This document shows positions 30,901-40,469 of a stretch of 60,315 bases of DNA, one piece after another. How positions within the stretch are numbered: the first letter of the stretch is position 1; every line of letters begins with the position of its first letter. The notes below the pieces were generated by a model that did no database searches, was not told the origin of the DNA, and worked only from the letters and a program-made list of their open reading frames with translations. The DNA is from Bacteroidales bacterium. GTDB taxonomy: Bacteria; Bacteroidota; Bacteroidia; Bacteroidales; WCHB1-69. Location of the stretch: assembly GCA_031286285.1 (NCBI GenBank), contig JAITUN010000193.1:1-60315 (forward strand), written 5' to 3'. Position numbers and translations under genes: made by a program.

Positions 30901-31277
30901 ATCTGAGAGAAATGGATGACCTGAAACAATCGGTGCAAAATGCTTCATACGAACAAAAAGACCCGTTATTAATCTATAAATTAGAATCATTCAATCTTTT
31001 TGATACGCTATTAGAAAAAATCAACGAAGAGATTGTTTCATTCTTAAACAAAGGAGGCTTACCTGTTGAACAACACTCGCAGGTTAGAGAAGCACAACTC
31101 CCTCAGTCGGAAGCACGAAAATTGCAAACAGGGAGAAACGAAATAGGCGGAAGACAGATAATTGGAGGAAAAGGAAGCGCGCCTGTGAGAGTTGAAAAAA
31201 AAGTGGGAAGAAATGACCCATGCCCCTGCGGAAGTGGAAAAAAATATAAAAATTGCCACGGGAGAGAAGGCTATTAA
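27990..31277 (+). CDS. secA: Protein translocase ATPase SecA
   Basis: 1,095 residues, longer than the ~900 of E. coli because of an insertion (roughly residues 330-430) typical of Bacteroidota SecA. It drives preproteins through SecYEG; here it would also deliver signal-peptide-bearing T9SS cargo to the periplasm. Motifs: Walker A region MSTGEGKTL, Walker [21 protein letters not shown], helicase motif [30 protein letters not shown]. The C-terminus is a zinc-binding SEC-C motif ([16 protein letters not shown]). It follows the DUF349 gene by 2 bp. Confidence 0.97.
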   Translation: MANFLTQIFGSKADRDLRELKPYLEKSLQAEKAIIPLSNDELRAKTIEFRKKITEHIREEEERISEIKHYLDANYDLDIEEKQRLYKETDALEKKAYDKTQEVLNEILPDAFAVMKETGRRFKENDFIEVTATEMDRNIAAYRECVEINGNKATFSSTWSAGGNMIKWDMCHYDVQLIGGTVLHQGKIAEMSTGEGKTLVATLSVYLNALPGKGVHIVTVNDYLAKRDSEWMGLLYEFHGLSVDCIDKHEPNSEERRKAYLADITYGTNNEFGFDYLRDNMARNVGELVQRPHNYAIVDEVDSVLVDDARTPLIISGPTPRGEQQEFDIYKPMIERLYNAQKLFVNEILTKAKQMLVQNPDPKPEEEAAILLLRAHRGLPKSKALIKFLSEQGMKQLLLRTEAYYMQQQNRLMPVIDQELYFVIEEKQNTVDIQEKGIELVSRSAEEAKLFLIPDVGAEIAELEKLNLTPQEVVARKNEIYRNFSIASERIHTVHQLLKAYTMFEKDVEYVIIDNKVKIVDEQTGRIMEGRRYSDGLHQAIEAKENVKVEAATQTYATITLQNYFRMYKKLSGMTGTAETEAGEFWNIYKLDVVVIPTNRPIARKDAEDLVYKTKREKYTAVVDEILRLNEEGRPVLVGTTSVEISELLSKILSARRIKHNVLNAKLHKKEADIVAEAGQAGTVTISTNMAGRGTDIKLGTGIKEKGGLAIIGTERHDSRRVDRQLRGRAGRQGDPGSSQFFVSLEDDLMRLFGSERISRIMDRIGLKDGEVIQHRLISKSIERAQRKVEENNFGIRKRLLEYDDVMNKQRETIYRKRRNALWGDKLAIDISDMFYDVCVKVVERNYNTKDFDGFEQDVITTFGCELPFSQEHFFQDKTSKLIDDLFDKVFENYRIRQQLLCKQAFPVIERVYFDNGERFANIAIPITDGVKTLNVVAPLKKCYDTQGREIGLSIEKGITLAVIDNAWKEHLREMDDLKQSVQNASYEQKDPLLIYKLESFNLFDTLLEKINEEIVSFLNKGGLPVEQHSQVREAQLPQSEARKLQTGRNEIGGRQIIGGKGSAPVRVEKKVGRNDPCPCGSGKKYKNCHGREGY

Positions 31278-31315
31278 TGAGTGAATTGGAAACCGATAAA
31301 ATATAAATACTCTGT

Positions 31316-33151
31316 ATGTCTAATTACTTGGAAGATAGTATAAAATCATTGGATTGGAATGTGCATATCCGCGAACGTCCCGGAATGTACATCGGAAAAT
31401 TAGGAGACGGATCATCACACGACGACGGCATCTATGTCTTGCTAAAAGAGGTGTTAGACAACTGCATTGATGAGTTTATGCGTGGATATGGAAAAACTAT
31501 CGAAATCTCTATCAAAGAAGATAAAGTTACTGTGCGTGACTATGGTCGAGGCATCCCGCTAAAAAAAATGGTGGATTGTGTCGCTAAAATTAATACCGGC
31601 GGAAAGTTTGACGACAGCAACGCGTATGATACAGCCATTGGGATGAACGGCGTGGGTGTGAAAGCCGTAAATGCGCTCTCTACCTTTTTTAGAGTTCACT
31701 GTTTTGTAGATGGAAAACAAAAAAGCGCCGAGTTTTCGGAAGGCGTTAAGCTATTGGAAAACAATGTTGAAGCCACTAAAGAAGCCAACGGAACCTGCAT
31801 CACTTTTGTCCCGGATAAATCAAAATTCGGCAATTTTCATTGGCATAATGAATATATTGATAAAATGATGTGGAACTATGTGTATCTGAACAGAGGATTA
31901 ACTATCAATTGCAATGGACAAAAGTTCGTTTCTAAAAACGGATTGTTGGATTTAATTAACAATAATGTTTCTGATGATGTTCTTTATGCCCCTATTCATT
32001 TAAAAGAGAATGGTTTTGAATGTGCTTTGGTGCATACAAACAGAAAATATGGTGAAGAGTACTATTCGTTTGTTAACAGTCAATATACTATTTATGGAGG
32101 AACACACCAACAAGCTTATCGTGAAGCTATTGTGAAAACAGTGCGCGAGTTTTTTAAGAAAGATTTTGACCCCAATGATGTAAGAAACTCTATTGTGGCA
32201 GCGCTCTCTCTTAGAGTGAAAAACGCCATTTTTGAAGCGCAAACTAAAACAAAATTAGGCTCACAATACATGGAACCCGGCGGACAAACCATCCGTAATT
32301 ATGTGAATGATACGGTTATAAAACTATTAGACAAATATCTGCACATGAATCCTGATGTTGCAGATGCAATCTATAAAAAAATATTAGAATCGGAAAAAGA
32401 AAGAAAAGAGATTGCTAGCATAAAGAAAAGTTCTAAAGAGATTCAAAAGAAAGTGAGTCTGCACAACAGCAAATTACGCGATTGCCGTATCCATTTTAAT
32501 ACAAATGATGCTCGTGGAGTTGAAACACAAATATTTATCACTGAAGGAGATTCGGCATCCGGTTCCATTACTTCTTCAAGAGATGCCAACATTCAAGCAG
32601 TTTTTAGTTTACGTGGAAAACTACCCAATACCATTAAACAATCGAAAAGTATTATTTATGAAAATAAAGAGTTTAGCCTCCTTCAAGCCGCGCTAAATAT
32701 TGAAGAAGGATTAGACGGTTTGCGATATAACAACATCATTATTGCTACTGATGCCGATAATGATGGTATGCACATCCGCCTATTACTACTCACTTTTTTT
32801 CTAAAGTATTTTCCAGACTTGGTTAAAGCCGGGCATGTGTATATATTACAAACACCGTTATTTAGAGTAAGAAATAAGCAGGAAACTATTTATTGTTACT
32901 CTGAACAAGAAAAAAATACAGCCATAAAAAAACTGGGATCAAAACCGGAAATTACTCGCTTTAAAGGTCTTGGAGAAATTGACCCCAAAGAGTTTAAGCA
33001 TTTTATTGGTTCTAATATGAGAGCAGAACCTGTAGTTCTTGATAAAAGAACTAAAATTATTGACATTCTAGAGTTCTATATGGGAGATAATGATGACAAC
33101 CGCCGGCAATTTATCATGGAAAACCTAAGAGATGAAATAGATGAAGTATGA
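31316..33151 (+). CDS. parE: DNA topoisomerase IV subunit B
   Basis: 611 residues, within ParE range and shorter than most GyrB. ATPase subunit of the type IIA topoisomerase that unlinks daughter chromosomes. GHKL ATPase motifs: EVLDNCIDE, DYGRGIP, GMNGVGVKAVNALS. TOPRIM motifs: ITEGDSASGS and TDADNDGMHIR, then FKGLGEIDP. The opening RPGMYIGKLGDGSSHDDGIY is typical of Bacteroidota ParE rather than GyrB. parC is not adjacent. Its last codons and TGA stop lie in a heptamer array. Confidence 0.88.
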   Translation: MSNYLEDSIKSLDWNVHIRERPGMYIGKLGDGSSHDDGIYVLLKEVLDNCIDEFMRGYGKTIEISIKEDKVTVRDYGRGIPLKKMVDCVAKINTGGKFDDSNAYDTAIGMNGVGVKAVNALSTFFRVHCFVDGKQKSAEFSEGVKLLENNVEATKEANGTCITFVPDKSKFGNFHWHNEYIDKMMWNYVYLNRGLTINCNGQKFVSKNGLLDLINNNVSDDVLYAPIHLKENGFECALVHTNRKYGEEYYSFVNSQYTIYGGTHQQAYREAIVKTVREFFKKDFDPNDVRNSIVAALSLRVKNAIFEAQTKTKLGSQYMEPGGQTIRNYVNDTVIKLLDKYLHMNPDVADAIYKKILESEKERKEIASIKKSSKEIQKKVSLHNSKLRDCRIHFNTNDARGVETQIFITEGDSASGSITSSRDANIQAVFSLRGKLPNTIKQSKSIIYENKEFSLLQAALNIEEGLDGLRYNNIIIATDADNDGMHIRLLLLTFFLKYFPDLVKAGHVYILQTPLFRVRNKQETIYCYSEQEKNTAIKKLGSKPEITRFKGLGEIDPKEFKHFIGSNMRAEPVVLDKRTKIIDILEFYMGDNDDNRRQFIMENLRDEIDEV

Positions 33152-33238
33152 AGTTAGAAGCCAGAAGCCAGAAGTATTAATATTAAATTTTAAATCACTA
33201 AACCATTAACCATTAATCATTAATCATTAATCATTATA
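33141..33238. repeat. Heptamer array, 14 units in one register (parE 3' end to aminotransferase start)
   Basis: Units run ATGAAGT twice, TAGAAGC, CAGAAGC, CAGAAGT, ATTAATA, TTAAATT, TTAAATC, ACTAAAC, CATTAAC, CATTAAT three times, CATTATA. The register holds for 98 bp while the unit drifts. The first two units overlap the last codons and TGA stop of parE. The array ends 3 bp before the next ATG. Confidence 0.85.
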
Positions 33239-33241
33239 TTT

Positions 33242-34441
33242 ATGCCAAAAATTTCAAAAAAAGGGCTTGAAATGCCTCCCTCACCCATTCGCAAATTGGT
33301 TCCTTATGCAGATTCTGCAAAACAACGCGGAATTAAAGTATTTCACCTCAATATCGGACAACCTGATATTGCAACCCCCCAGTGTGCCTTAGATGCCGTA
33401 AAAAATAACAACTTAAAAGTGATTGAGTATAGCCACTCCGCAGGTATTCTGAGCTACCGTAAAAAATTGGTTGAGTATTACAGAAGTGTTGGAATAGAAC
33501 TTACCCCCGATGAAATTATTGTAACCAACGGCGGCTCCGAAGCAATTCTATTTGCTTTCAATTCCTGTTTAGACCAAGATGATGAGGTGATTATTCCCGA
33601 ACCGTTTTATGCAAACTACAACGGTTTTGCTATTTCGTGCGGTGTGAAAGTAAAACCCATTGTTTCTTCGATTAAAACCGGTTTTGCTTTGCCCGAAATT
33701 GAAGAGTTTGAGAAAATTATTACTCCCAAAACTAAAGCTATCATGATTTGTAACCCCAACAACCCTACCGGATACCTCTATTCGGAAGATGAGATAAGAA
33801 AGTTGGGCGTTTTGGCAAAGAAATACGACCTCTACCTGTTTGCCGATGAGGTTTACAGAGAGTTTTGCTACGACGGCGAAAAACATTTCTCTGTGATGGA
33901 TCTTAATGATATTGATCAGCATGTGGTATTGATGGACTCTGTTTCAAAACGTTACAGTGCGTGCGGCGTCCGCGTGGGATGCTTTATCTCAAAAAATAAA
34001 GAGGTTATGGCTACCGCCATGAAGTTTGCGCAAGCCCGTTTAAGTCCGCCCACTTACGGACAAATTCTTGGGGAAGCCGCCTGCAGCACTCCACAATCCT
34101 ACTTTGATGAAGTAATTAGCGACTATGTAGCACGCAGAGATTGTGTGGTGGAAGCGATCAACAAGATGCCCGGCTGTTTCTGCCCGAACCCAAAAGGCGC
34201 ATTCTATGCCGTTGCCAGCCTTCCCATTGACGATGCAGATAAGTTCTGCCAATGGCTGTTAGAGGAGTTCCAACTGAACGGCAAAACGGTAATGCTGGCG
34301 CCCGCCACAGGCTTCTATTCCTATCCTGCCCCCGTAAGAAACGAAGTGAGAATTAGCTATGTGTTAAACGTGAACGATTTGAAAGAGGCAATGGAGTGTT
34401 TGGCTGAGGCAGTGAAGGTTTATCCGGGGAGAACGAAATGA
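33242..34441 (+). CDS. Class I/II PLP-dependent aminotransferase (aspartate aminotransferase-like)
   Basis: 399 residues. Fold-type I enzyme that transfers amino groups between amino and 2-oxo acids in the cytosol. Motifs: NIGQPDI near the N-terminus, VTNGGSEAI (PLP phosphate binding), CNPNNPTGYLYS, FADEVYREF, the Schiff-base Lys236 in SVSKRYSACG with downstream RVG, and the carboxylate Arg in EVRISYV. The exact substrate cannot be fixed; aspartate or a related amino acid is likely. Its TGA overlaps the ATG of the Fic gene (ATGA), implying translational coupling. Confidence 0.88.
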   Translation: MPKISKKGLEMPPSPIRKLVPYADSAKQRGIKVFHLNIGQPDIATPQCALDAVKNNNLKVIEYSHSAGILSYRKKLVEYYRSVGIELTPDEIIVTNGGSEAILFAFNSCLDQDDEVIIPEPFYANYNGFAISCGVKVKPIVSSIKTGFALPEIEEFEKIITPKTKAIMICNPNNPTGYLYSEDEIRKLGVLAKKYDLYLFADEVYREFCYDGEKHFSVMDLNDIDQHVVLMDSVSKRYSACGVRVGCFISKNKEVMATAMKFAQARLSPPTYGQILGEAACSTPQSYFDEVISDYVARRDCVVEAINKMPGCFCPNPKGAFYAVASLPIDDADKFCQWLLEEFQLNGKTVMLAPATGFYSYPAPVRNEVRISYVLNVNDLKEAMECLAEAVKVYPGRTK

Positions 34442-35322
34442 TAAATCAAACAACAAAGGACAAAATTGAGCGACTGTGGAAAACATATTCTGAACTTTCT
34501 GCAGGCAAGGAGCAAATTTTGCACGACATTGCTTTTGCCGAAATTCCCGAAATGGTATATAATTCAAATGCCATTGAAAATTCTAAGCTCTCTCTTGAAG
34601 ATACGGAGCGAATTTTGAATGAGGGTATTATATCGAAAGAATTAAATATGCGTGAAGTATATGAAGCAAAAAATTTGGCGAAAATTACAGAAAGGCTGTT
34701 GCAATCTCCATACGAACAACTAACTATTTCATTAATATTAGAATTACACAAAGCCTTGCTCACAAATATAAATGACAATTGGGCGGGGCGTTTCCGCTGT
34801 GGCAAAGAGTGGGTTCGTATTGGCAATCATCTTGGTGCAAACCCTATGTTTGTCAATAATTTGATGACTGAGTTGGTAGATAAATACAACAGTGAAAAGA
34901 CGTTGTATTTTTTGGACAAAATCGCTTGGTTTCATGCTGAATTTGAGACAATACACCCTTTTTGCGATGGGAATGGCCGTATTGGACGGACACTCATAAA
35001 TCAACAACTTATTTCGCTGAATTTGCCGCCTATAATTGTTCAAAACAAGGGCAAACACAACGACTATTATCCCTTGTTCAATGCCTATCCTGTAACCATG
35101 AAATTCAACGGATTTACCTCGTTGTTCGCTCTGTTGTTGATAGAATCGTTACACAAGCGAATTACATACTTGACAGCAAGCAGGATAATCCCACTTGCGC
35201 TATGGGCAGAACAAAACGGCATGAAAGGTAATATTGCTGCCAATAAAGCTAAAAGGCAAACTATTCCTGCTTTTAGGCTGAGAGAAAAATGGGTAATTGA
35301 CGAAAGTTATCGTGAAAATTAA
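34438..35322 (+). CDS. Fic-family AMP-transferase with N-terminal inhibitory helix
   Basis: 294 residues. Fic proteins typically transfer AMP from ATP to a target protein side chain. The full catalytic motif HPFCDGNGRIGR is present, starting at His173. An upstream autoinhibitory motif SNAIEN (Ser43 to Asn48) matches the [ST]xxxE[GN] consensus, so this is a self-inhibited class II type rather than a toxin with a separate antitoxin. The C-terminal ~60 residues (NKAKRQTIPAF.LREKWVI) resemble a small MerR/excisionase-like helix-turn-helix. It overlaps the aminotransferase stop by 4 bp. The target is unknown. It may be an insertion into a metabolic context, but composition is like the neighbours. 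Confidence 0.88.
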   Translation: MINQTTKDKIERLWKTYSELSAGKEQILHDIAFAEIPEMVYNSNAIENSKLSLEDTERILNEGIISKELNMREVYEAKNLAKITERLLQSPYEQLTISLILELHKALLTNINDNWAGRFRCGKEWVRIGNHLGANPMFVNNLMTELVDKYNSEKTLYFLDKIAWFHAEFETIHPFCDGNGRIGRTLINQQLISLNLPPIIVQNKGKHNDYYPLFNAYPVTMKFNGFTSLFALLLIESLHKRITYLTASRIIPLALWAEQNGMKGNIAANKAKRQTIPAFRLREKWVIDESYREN

Positions 35323-35369
35323 TACAATCTTATTGTTTTTCACGCATAGTTTGGAAAATTAAGAACCTC

Positions 35370-36359
35370 CTACAATATCCGTTTCCGTAATTCCTCCATA
35401 CTTTCCGCCACCAACATCCCTACCGGCACATCAAATACCGTTCTCGCGCCGGTCTCTCCTTTTTGGTACATTTTGTGGGCGGCTCGTGCGTAGGCAACCA
35501 TCACACTGCCTGTAAATTCAGGGTTGCTTTCTAATTGCAACGAAAACTCCATCAACTGCTGATGTTTGTTCTCATTTCCCGTCGTTCCCGTACAGAAAAC
35601 AAAACCGCCATGAGGCATCTCTACATGTTTGGTTTTAAACTCTTCTTCGGAGATAAAATGGACGATAGTATCAAAATCACAAAAATAGTTGGGCATCGTT
35701 TTGATAGTCTGTTCAATAAAAACCAAATCTGCATTTGGCTCAGCCACCACAAAAGATTCGCGAATATGTTTTTGACGTGGAGTAAGAACGGGATTGTTGC
35801 CTTTTCGTACCTCATTCACAGCGCTATCAATAGGAATTGTGTATTGTACTGCAAATTTTACTCCCTTAATTTGTCGAATGGCATCGGAATGCCCTTGGCT
35901 GACCCCTTTTCCGTAGAATGTATATTCGCAACCTTTTGGCAAGCACGCCATTCCCAAAACTCGAAAGAGAGAAAAGATCCCCGGGTCCCAGCCTGTTGAT
36001 ATAATGGTTAGCTTATTGGATTTTTTGGAAGTTTCATCCACCATGGCAAAATATTCAGGGATTTTTGCGTGTGTATCAAAGCTATCTACACAATTGTAAA
36101 GAGAAGCAAAATAGGGAGTTTGTTGAATTAAGTCGCAGGCAGAGCCTCCGCAAAGAAGCATCACATCAATAGTATCAGTATAGTTTTCGGCTTGTTCGAT
36201 ACTACATACTTTCACTCCGGAAATCTTTGATTGTATCTCAATAGGGTTTCTACGGGTAAAGATCGCTACAAGTTCCAAATCCTCATTTTGAGATATTGCG
36301 TACTCAACGCCGCGTCCCACATTTCCGTATCCTGCAATTCCTAACCGTATTTTCGACAT
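35370..36359 (-). CDS. ddh: meso-Diaminopimelate D-dehydrogenase
   Basis: 329 residues, the family length. NADPH-dependent enzyme that makes meso-diaminopimelate from L-tetrahydrodipicolinate in one step, for lysine and peptidoglycan synthesis. N-terminal Rossmann motif GIAGYGNVGRG; the family stretch ISTGWDPGIFSLFRVLG, GKGVSQGHSDAIR and VQYTIPIDSAV are all present. It lies 30 bp downstream of glyA on the same strand and may share its transcript. It converges on the Fic gene; I see neither terminator nor heptamer array in the 47-bp junction. Confidence 0.93.
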   Translation of the reverse strand: MSKIRLGIAGYGNVGRGVEYAISQNEDLELVAIFTRRNPIEIQSKISGVKVCSIEQAENYTDTIDVMLLCGGSACDLIQQTPYFASLYNCVDSFDTHAKIPEYFAMVDETSKKSNKLTIISTGWDPGIFSLFRVLGMACLPKGCEYTFYGKGVSQGHSDAIRQIKGVKFAVQYTIPIDSAVNEVRKGNNPVLTPRQKHIRESFVVAEPNADLVFIEQTIKTMPNYFCDFDTIVHFISEEEFKTKHVEMPHGGFVFCTGTTGNENKHQQLMEFSLQLESNPEFTGSVMVAYARAAHKMYQKGETGARTVFDVPVGMLVAESMEELRKRIL

Positions 36360-36389
36360 ACTTATTTGATTGATAATAAAAAAAATGTA

Positions 36390-37670
36390 TCAATATGCAA
36401 ATAAGGGACGGTTTGCCATCATCTCATTCACTTTCTTGGCAACTTTTGTGATAACTGTTTCATCATTAATATTTGAAATCACTTCATCAATCAATGCAAC
36501 AATCGCTTCCATTTCATTTTCTTTCAAGCCGCGAGTGGTAATTGCCGGAGTTCCCACTCTAATTCCGGAAGTAGTGAATGGCGTACGGCTATCAAAAGGC
36601 ACCATATTTTTATTGATGGTAATATCAGCTAAGACTAAAGTATTTTCTACTTGTTTTCCTGTAATTTCCGGAAACTTGGAGCGTAAATCTATCAACATTA
36701 AATGGTTGTCCGTACCTCCGCTAATCACTTTATACCCTCTGTCGGTAAATGCTTTTGACATTGCTTGTGCATTTTTTGCCACTTGATTGATATATTCCAT
36801 GTACGTGTCGGACAAAGCTTCGCCGAAAGCTACTGCTTTTGCAGCAATTACATGTTCAAGCGGACCGCCTTGAATACCCGGGAAAACTGCCGAATCCAAC
36901 AATTGCGACATCATTTTAATCTCCCCTTTTGGAGTAGTAAGCCCCCATGGGTTTTGAAAATCTTTACCCATAAGAATAAGTCCTCCGCGTGGTCCTCTCA
37001 ACGTTTTGTGCGTGGTAGTAGTAGCAATGTGACAATAAGGTATCGGGTTATTCAGCAATCCTTTGGCAATTAAACCGGCAGGATGAGAAATATCGCCCAT
37101 AAGAATTGCGCCGATTTTGTCGGCAATTTCGCGCATGCGTTTCCAATCCCAGTCGCGCGAATAAGCAGAAGCGCCTCCAATAATCAATTTTGGGCGTTCG
37201 CGTAGCGCTACCTCTTCCATTGTATCATAATTAATCATGCCGGTTTTTTCTTCTACGCAGTAAGCTACTACTTTATACAAAATACCGGATGAATTAACGG
37301 GTGATCCATGCGAAAGGTGTCCCCCATGCGACAAATCCAACCCCATGATTGTATCTCCGGGTTTTACGCAGGTTAAAAGTACTGCCATGTTGGCTTGGGC
37401 GCCGGAGTGAGGCTGAACGTTTGCCCATTCTGCGCCAAACAATGCTTTTGCGCGGTCAATGGCAAGCTGCTCAGTTTTGTCCACAACCTGACAACCGCCA
37501 TAGTATCTCTTTCCCGGATACCCTTCTGCATACTTGTTGGTTAATATTGAACCTTGTGCTTCCATCACCTGATCGCTAACAAAATTTTCCGATGCTATCA
37601 ACTCAATTCCATGGGTTTGGCGATCGCGCTCTTGTTGAATTAATTCAAAAATTTGAGAATCTCTTTTCAT
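36390..37670 (-). CDS. glyA: Serine hydroxymethyltransferase
   Basis: 426 residues. PLP enzyme that interconverts serine and glycine with transfer of a one-carbon unit to tetrahydrofolate, in the cytosol. Motifs: [37 protein letters not shown], the Schiff-base Lys in [13 protein letters not shown], and GTPAITTRG near the C-terminus. A good -7 box lies 51 bp upstream on the minus strand. ddh follows 30 bp after the stop. Confidence 0.97.
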   Translation of the reverse strand: MKRDSQIFELIQQERDRQTHGIELIASENFVSDQVMEAQGSILTNKYAEGYPGKRYYGGCQVVDKTEQLAIDRAKALFGAEWANVQPHSGAQANMAVLLTCVKPGDTIMGLDLSHGGHLSHGSPVNSSGILYKVVAYCVEEKTGMINYDTMEEVALRERPKLIIGGASAYSRDWDWKRMREIADKIGAILMGDISHPAGLIAKGLLNNPIPYCHIATTTTHKTLRGPRGGLILMGKDFQNPWGLTTPKGEIKMMSQLLDSAVFPGIQGGPLEHVIAAKAVAFGEALSDTYMEYINQVAKNAQAMSKAFTDRGYKVISGGTDNHLMLIDLRSKFPEITGKQVENTLVLADITINKNMVPFDSRTPFTTSGIRVGTPAITTRGLKENEMEAIVALIDEVISNINDETVITKVAKKVNEMMANRPLFAY

Positions 37671-37720
37671 AATGTATTGTATTTATTTATAACTATTTAA
37701 AAGATTTTAGAATGTGATGG

Positions 37721-37728
37721 CAAAAATA
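37721..37728 (-). promoter_or_regulatory. -7 box of the glyA(-ddh) promoter
   Basis: On the minus strand TATTTTTG fully matches the Bacteroidota TAnnTTTG box, 51 bp before the glyA ATG. The -33 element is poor (ATG instead of TTG at ~18 bp). Confidence 0.5.
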
Positions 37729-37839
37729 TATTTTTTTACCTAAATTCATTGATGCTTTTGGGCTAATTTTCCTAACACTTAAAAAAGAATTTACCTGCAC
37801 AAATTTAACTGAAATATTATTTTTAACAAAATATGTTTC

Positions 37840-37847
37840 TATTTTCG
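37840..37847 (+). promoter_or_regulatory. Possible -7 box of the TlpA-like lipoprotein gene
   Basis: TATTTTCG, a 7/8 match to TAnnTTTG, 25 bp before ATG 37872. It sits inside the longer reading frame that starts at 37833, which argues against that upstream start. Confidence 0.4.
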
Positions 37848-37871
37848 CGGCAATTTTTAAAAAAAATAAGT

Positions 37872-38993
37872 ATGAAAAAAATTTTTATTCTATTAACAAT
37901 AGTTTGTTTATTAATAAGTTGTTCGAAAACGAAAACATTTCAAATATCGGGTAAGTTAACAGATTTTTTGGAAAAAGAACCTACCATGCTCTTTCTAAAA
38001 ATTAGAAATGCTGATAACGAACTAATAAACATAGATTCAACTTATTTGGATAATGATGGCGCTTTCGTTTTAAAAGGTAAATCATCTGAGACCGATCTTT
38101 ATTATTTGGCTGATTCTGATAATGCTTTTGTTATTGGCATTTTTGTTGACCCGGGTGATAAAATTACAGTAAATGGAAGCGTATTTGATTTTGACAATAT
38201 AAAGATTCAAGGCTCAAAAACCCAGACCAATTATGAAGAGTTTCTATCCTTAGTTATACCCAAACAAAATGAGCAAGAAAATATTAGGCAAAAATACGGA
38301 TACATTACTAATGATCTCTCAATATCAGAAGAAGATCGACAAAGTATTATAGATGAATTAGTTTTCGCTTTTGATGAGCTGAACAATGAAATTGACTCTA
38401 TAACTATTGATTATATTGGTAAAAATTCAAGTACAATTATTGCTGCTTATTTAGTTTATAGGTATGTAAATATGCTTGACTCTTCTGTTGAAATTGAAGA
38501 ACAACTTCAATTATTGGATCCTGCTATGAATCACAAATTCATTACTTTATCAAAAGCGATTCTTGAAAAAGTAAAACAAACAGAAGTAGGCTCTGTTTTG
38601 CCGAATATTGAATTACCTGATGAAAATGGAAAATTAGTCTCGTTAGAATCGTTGCGCGGCAAGTACGTATTAGTTGATTTTTGGGCAACATGGTGTAGTT
38701 CATGTATGAGCGAAATATTACATTTAAAAAAAATATATCATGAATATCATACTAAAGGATTTGAAATTTATAGTATTTCATTGGATTACAGTAATGAAGA
38801 ATGGTTAGCTGGTATAGAAAGATATGATTTAAACTGGATTACGGTTACTGAATTACCGGGTTCTCCAACGGCTAAACAAATGGCTATTAAATATATTCCA
38901 ACTTCATTTTTATTGGATCCTAACGGAGTAATTGTTGCAGTGAATGCAAGCAATGAATCATTAATGCAGATTTTAGAGGAAGTAATTCATTAA
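37872..38993 (+). CDS. TlpA-like thiol-disulfide oxidoreductase lipoprotein
   Basis: 373 residues from ATG 37872, chosen because it begins the signal peptide and lies just after a promoter-like box; ATG 37833 would add 13 unlikely residues. Lipobox LISC with Cys17. Residues ~25-120 resemble the DUF4369 beta domain common before thioredoxin domains in Bacteroidota. The C-terminal thioredoxin fold (~235-373) carries FWATWCSSCMSE with active-site Cys275 and Cys278 and the cis-Pro segment YIPTSF. It likely handles periplasmic disulfide reduction or isomerisation while anchored to a membrane. It converges on the beta-helix gene. Confidence 0.9.
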   Translation: MKKIFILLTIVCLLISCSKTKTFQISGKLTDFLEKEPTMLFLKIRNADNELINIDSTYLDNDGAFVLKGKSSETDLYYLADSDNAFVIGIFVDPGDKITVNGSVFDFDNIKIQGSKTQTNYEEFLSLVIPKQNEQENIRQKYGYITNDLSISEEDRQSIIDELVFAFDELNNEIDSITIDYIGKNSSTIIAAYLVYRYVNMLDSSVEIEEQLQLLDPAMNHKFITLSKAILEKVKQTEVGSVLPNIELPDENGKLVSLESLRGKYVLVDFWATWCSSCMSEILHLKKIYHEYHTKGFEIYSISLDYSNEEWLAGIERYDLNWITVTELPGSPTAKQMAIKYIPTSFLLDPNGVIVAVNASNESLMQILEEVIH

Positions 38994-39013
38994 AAACTCA
39001 CCTTTTCTAAATT

Positions 39014-40453
39014 CTATTTTCCAAATTGATAGGCGCCAATATCAGGAAAGTCGCCTCTTGAATTACCTAAAATATCAAAAGGAACTTCAATATTAGGTTT
39101 TCCTTTTCCAATTGCAGGGGATTCGGGCAGAAGTGTAAAATCGAGTTTGCTTCTATCTGTGAATTGCGGGTCTTCATTATGTAAACACTCAATAAAATAT
39201 GTTGCATTATTTTTTGATCTCAACAAACAGTTTTGAAGTGTGAGTTCTGCATTAGCACCTTGATCCTTTTCAACTTCTATTTCTGTTTCATTTCTTCCAT
39301 ATATGATGCAATTAATAAAATTGGCTTTAACATCCATTGGCAAGTCATTGTAAAGCGCCACTTTATTAGTAACATAACACGCAGGCGCACTTCTATCTGC
39401 CTGCATATAATAGTTTGCCACAGTTAGATGTTTCATTGTAAATTGCCCGCCTTCAAGTTGCAAGCCGCATCCACCGTTATTGGTAATTAAACAATTGGTC
39501 ATATCCAAATTTAAAAAACGCGAAATAACGCCACTGTTTTTTGTGTTTGTAATGATAGTATTCTCTATTTTTATGATATTATCTGTAACATAGATAGGTC
39601 CATCATTTGTTGGCAGAGGTTCTATTTGCACACCAACAAAAGCATTGGTAATAATAGCGTTATTGATTGTTACATCCGCACCCTCGTTAATCCATATCCT
39701 GCTCCACTGTGCGTAATCTTCATTAAACCATGATTCTAAGCGGTCGCCACGAAACAAAACAGGTTCACTATAAGTACCATTTACTTCTAAGTTACTGAAT
39801 TTGTATGCCCATAATCCGGAATTACTATGGAAATAGACTTTTGTTCCCGGTTCAATAATCAGCGTGCCGGTAGAATCAACAACAGCCCAGCCATATACAA
39901 CATAAGGCCTCTCTTTAGTCCAGGTAACAGTTTGGTGTTCACCGGCAACCACCTTGTAACGTAAATTTTCAGGACCTTGGTCTGCAATTATATAATTTGC
40001 ATCTTGACCACAAGCATACAACTTTAAAGCCTGTACCCGTGAGCCTGTCATAAATACTATAGAATCTGTTACTAAAAAAGGGTTATTTTGGTTTTTTGGA
40101 TTAATATTTACTTTTACAAAGACAAAAATACTGTCTTTCCCTCTAATTGCAACATCTTTAAAATAAGTGCCAGGATTTCCATTCACATTTATACTATAAG
40201 ATGAGTTATTTCCACCAGCTAAGTAAATAGTCGTTTTAACATCGCTTTTTGATGGGTTGTAAACAGTAAATTGTCTGGTAATTGAACCGATGGAGGTAAA
40301 AACAGTATCAAAAGAGATGTAAGGATAGGAGAAGCGAAAGGTAACATTGTTGTTATCATCAATTTTTTTGCATGAAACAGCCAAGCAAAGGCAAATGACT
40401 ATAGAGAAAAAATAGAGGTAAAATACCGGAATTCGGCGAGCAAAACTAATCAT
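39014..40453 (-). CDS. Right-handed beta-helix lipoprotein
   Basis: 479 residues. Lipoprotein signal with Cys28 (LAVSC), followed by KKIDDN, an acidic cluster that may be a surface-export signal as in other Bacteroidota lipoproteins (inference). Residues ~170-470 show repeated short beta-strand rungs rich in Asn, Ile and Val (for example IKIENTIITNTKNSG, LDMTNCLITNNGGCG), the pattern of a parallel beta-helix. It ends with a conserved DFPDIGAYQFGK-type tail. No catalytic residues can be assigned. It lies 16 bp after the Tyr-rich lipoprotein gene and is probably in one transcript with it. Confidence 0.85.
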   Translation of the reverse strand: MISFARRIPVFYLYFFSIVICLCLAVSCKKIDDNNNVTFRFSYPYISFDTVFTSIGSITRQFTVYNPSKSDVKTTIYLAGGNNSSYSINVNGNPGTYFKDVAIRGKDSIFVFVKVNINPKNQNNPFLVTDSIVFMTGSRVQALKLYACGQDANYIIADQGPENLRYKVVAGEHQTVTWTKERPYVVYGWAVVDSTGTLIIEPGTKVYFHSNSGLWAYKFSNLEVNGTYSEPVLFRGDRLESWFNEDYAQWSRIWINEGADVTINNAIITNAFVGVQIEPLPTNDGPIYVTDNIIKIENTIITNTKNSGVISRFLNLDMTNCLITNNGGCGLQLEGGQFTMKHLTVANYYMQADRSAPACYVTNKVALYNDLPMDVKANFINCIIYGRNETEIEVEKDQGANAELTLQNCLLRSKNNATYFIECLHNEDPQFTDRSKLDFTLLPESPAIGKGKPNIEVPFDILGNSRGDFPDIGAYQFGK

Positions 40454-40469
40454 ATATAAAATTCAGATA

